Positions 63,927 to 64,000 of a stretch of 64,000 nucleotides of DNA are shown here, piece by piece; the stretch's first letter is position 1; every line of letters begins with the position of its first letter. The DNA is taken from contig NZ_CP046703.1 in the NCBI RefSeq assembly GCF_009873495.1, forward strand, positions 4,630,501 through 4,694,500, given 5' to 3'. A model generated the notes under the pieces. It saw only the letters and a list, made by a program, of their open reading frames with translations, ran no database searches and was not told the DNA's origin. The position numbers were made by a program, and so were the translations under genes. This DNA is from Nostoc sp. ATCC 53789. Its GTDB lineage: Bacteria; Cyanobacteriota; Cyanobacteriia; Cyanobacteriales; Nostocaceae.

Positions 63927-64000
63927 ATGTTCCGACAAACTGCTTTTGGCATCGCTTTAAGTGCGCTTGTCCTTGCTAGTGGATTAACGACTGTTCCGAT
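63927..64000 (+). CDS. Start of an exported protein, cut by the window edge
   Basis: ATG 63927, 24 codons visible: MFRQTAFGIALSALVLASGL followed by TTVP. It is a signal peptide closely matching the one of the CAP protein at 62828 (MIKRTIYGVALGTIVLSSGA). It is probably a paralogous CAP-domain gene, but the mature part is outside the window. Confidence 0.65.
   Translation, partial: MFRQTAFGIALSALVLASGLTTVP

Overview
The window is chromosomal DNA from a filamentous, heterocyst-forming type cyanobacterium, most likely Nostoc or a close relative. The evidence is the rbcL-rbcX-rbcS cluster with a nearby Rubisco activase that carries a small-subunit-like tail, a CruP homologue, SLH-domain outer-membrane proteins, frequent GCGATCGC (HIP1) octamers, tandem heptanucleotide repeats in spacers, many small palindromic dispersed elements, and large PAS/GAF/GGDEF signalling proteins. 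No rRNA, tRNA, CRISPR array or intact transposase was seen.

Layout. 1-2.3 kb: the N-terminal 504 codons of an SLH-porin (cut by the window edge) and a Crp-family regulator. 2.9-6.6 kb: a polyprenyl-phosphate glycosyltransferase with a GtrA tail, and a multi-spanning GT-C-like protein. 7.1-9.9 kb: the phosphate-sensing operon sphR-sphS-phoU. 10.1-12.5 kb: two tandem paralogous coiled-coil proteins behind a promoter with a LexA-like box. 13.3-16.6 kb: a multi-PAS hybrid histidine kinase. 17.4-19.1 kb: an SLH-fasciclin-barrel fusion. 20.0-27.7 kb: a 21-bp minisatellite, two pentapeptide-repeat membrane proteins, cruP, twin membrane proteins and a DUF2358 protein. 28.9-29.7 kb: an exported protein of unknown function. 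29.9-35.1 kb (minus strand): rbcL-rbcX-rbcS, an SGNH hydrolase, an antitoxin with a broken PIN toxin, and rca. 35.8-42.3 kb (plus strand): a propeller protein, panB, two nuclease-like proteins (Rpn/DUF2887 and Uma2), trmFO, a fasciclin protein and a small membrane protein. 42.3-54.0 kb (minus strand): GNAT, murF, a TerB-like protein, a 45-aa membrane protein, an HDAC-like deacetylase, FHA-PAS-GAF-GGDEF-EAL, a TpsB transporter and a SWIM-domain protein. 54.5-64 kb: lpdA, trpC, a DUF5340-type protein, a beta-carbonic anhydrase, a Pmp3-type protein, an SUI1-like factor, trpB, a methyltransferase and CAP-domain proteins.

How it fits together. Carbon fixation is the clearest theme: Rubisco subunits, the RbcX chaperone, the activase and a carbonic anhydrase. 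Phosphate sensing (SphR/SphS/PhoU) forms one operon. Two tryptophan genes (trpC, trpB) lie 3 kb apart and are not in one operon. The least understood parts are the coiled-coil pair with its LexA-like promoter, and the 20-27 kb cluster that combines a three-frame-open heptad minisatellite, pentapeptide proteins, CruP and two sister membrane proteins. Several short genes were found by reading the sequence directly: a Pmp3/YqaE protein (58781-58939), a 45-aa membrane protein (45016-45153) and a 38-aa basic protein (12828-12944).
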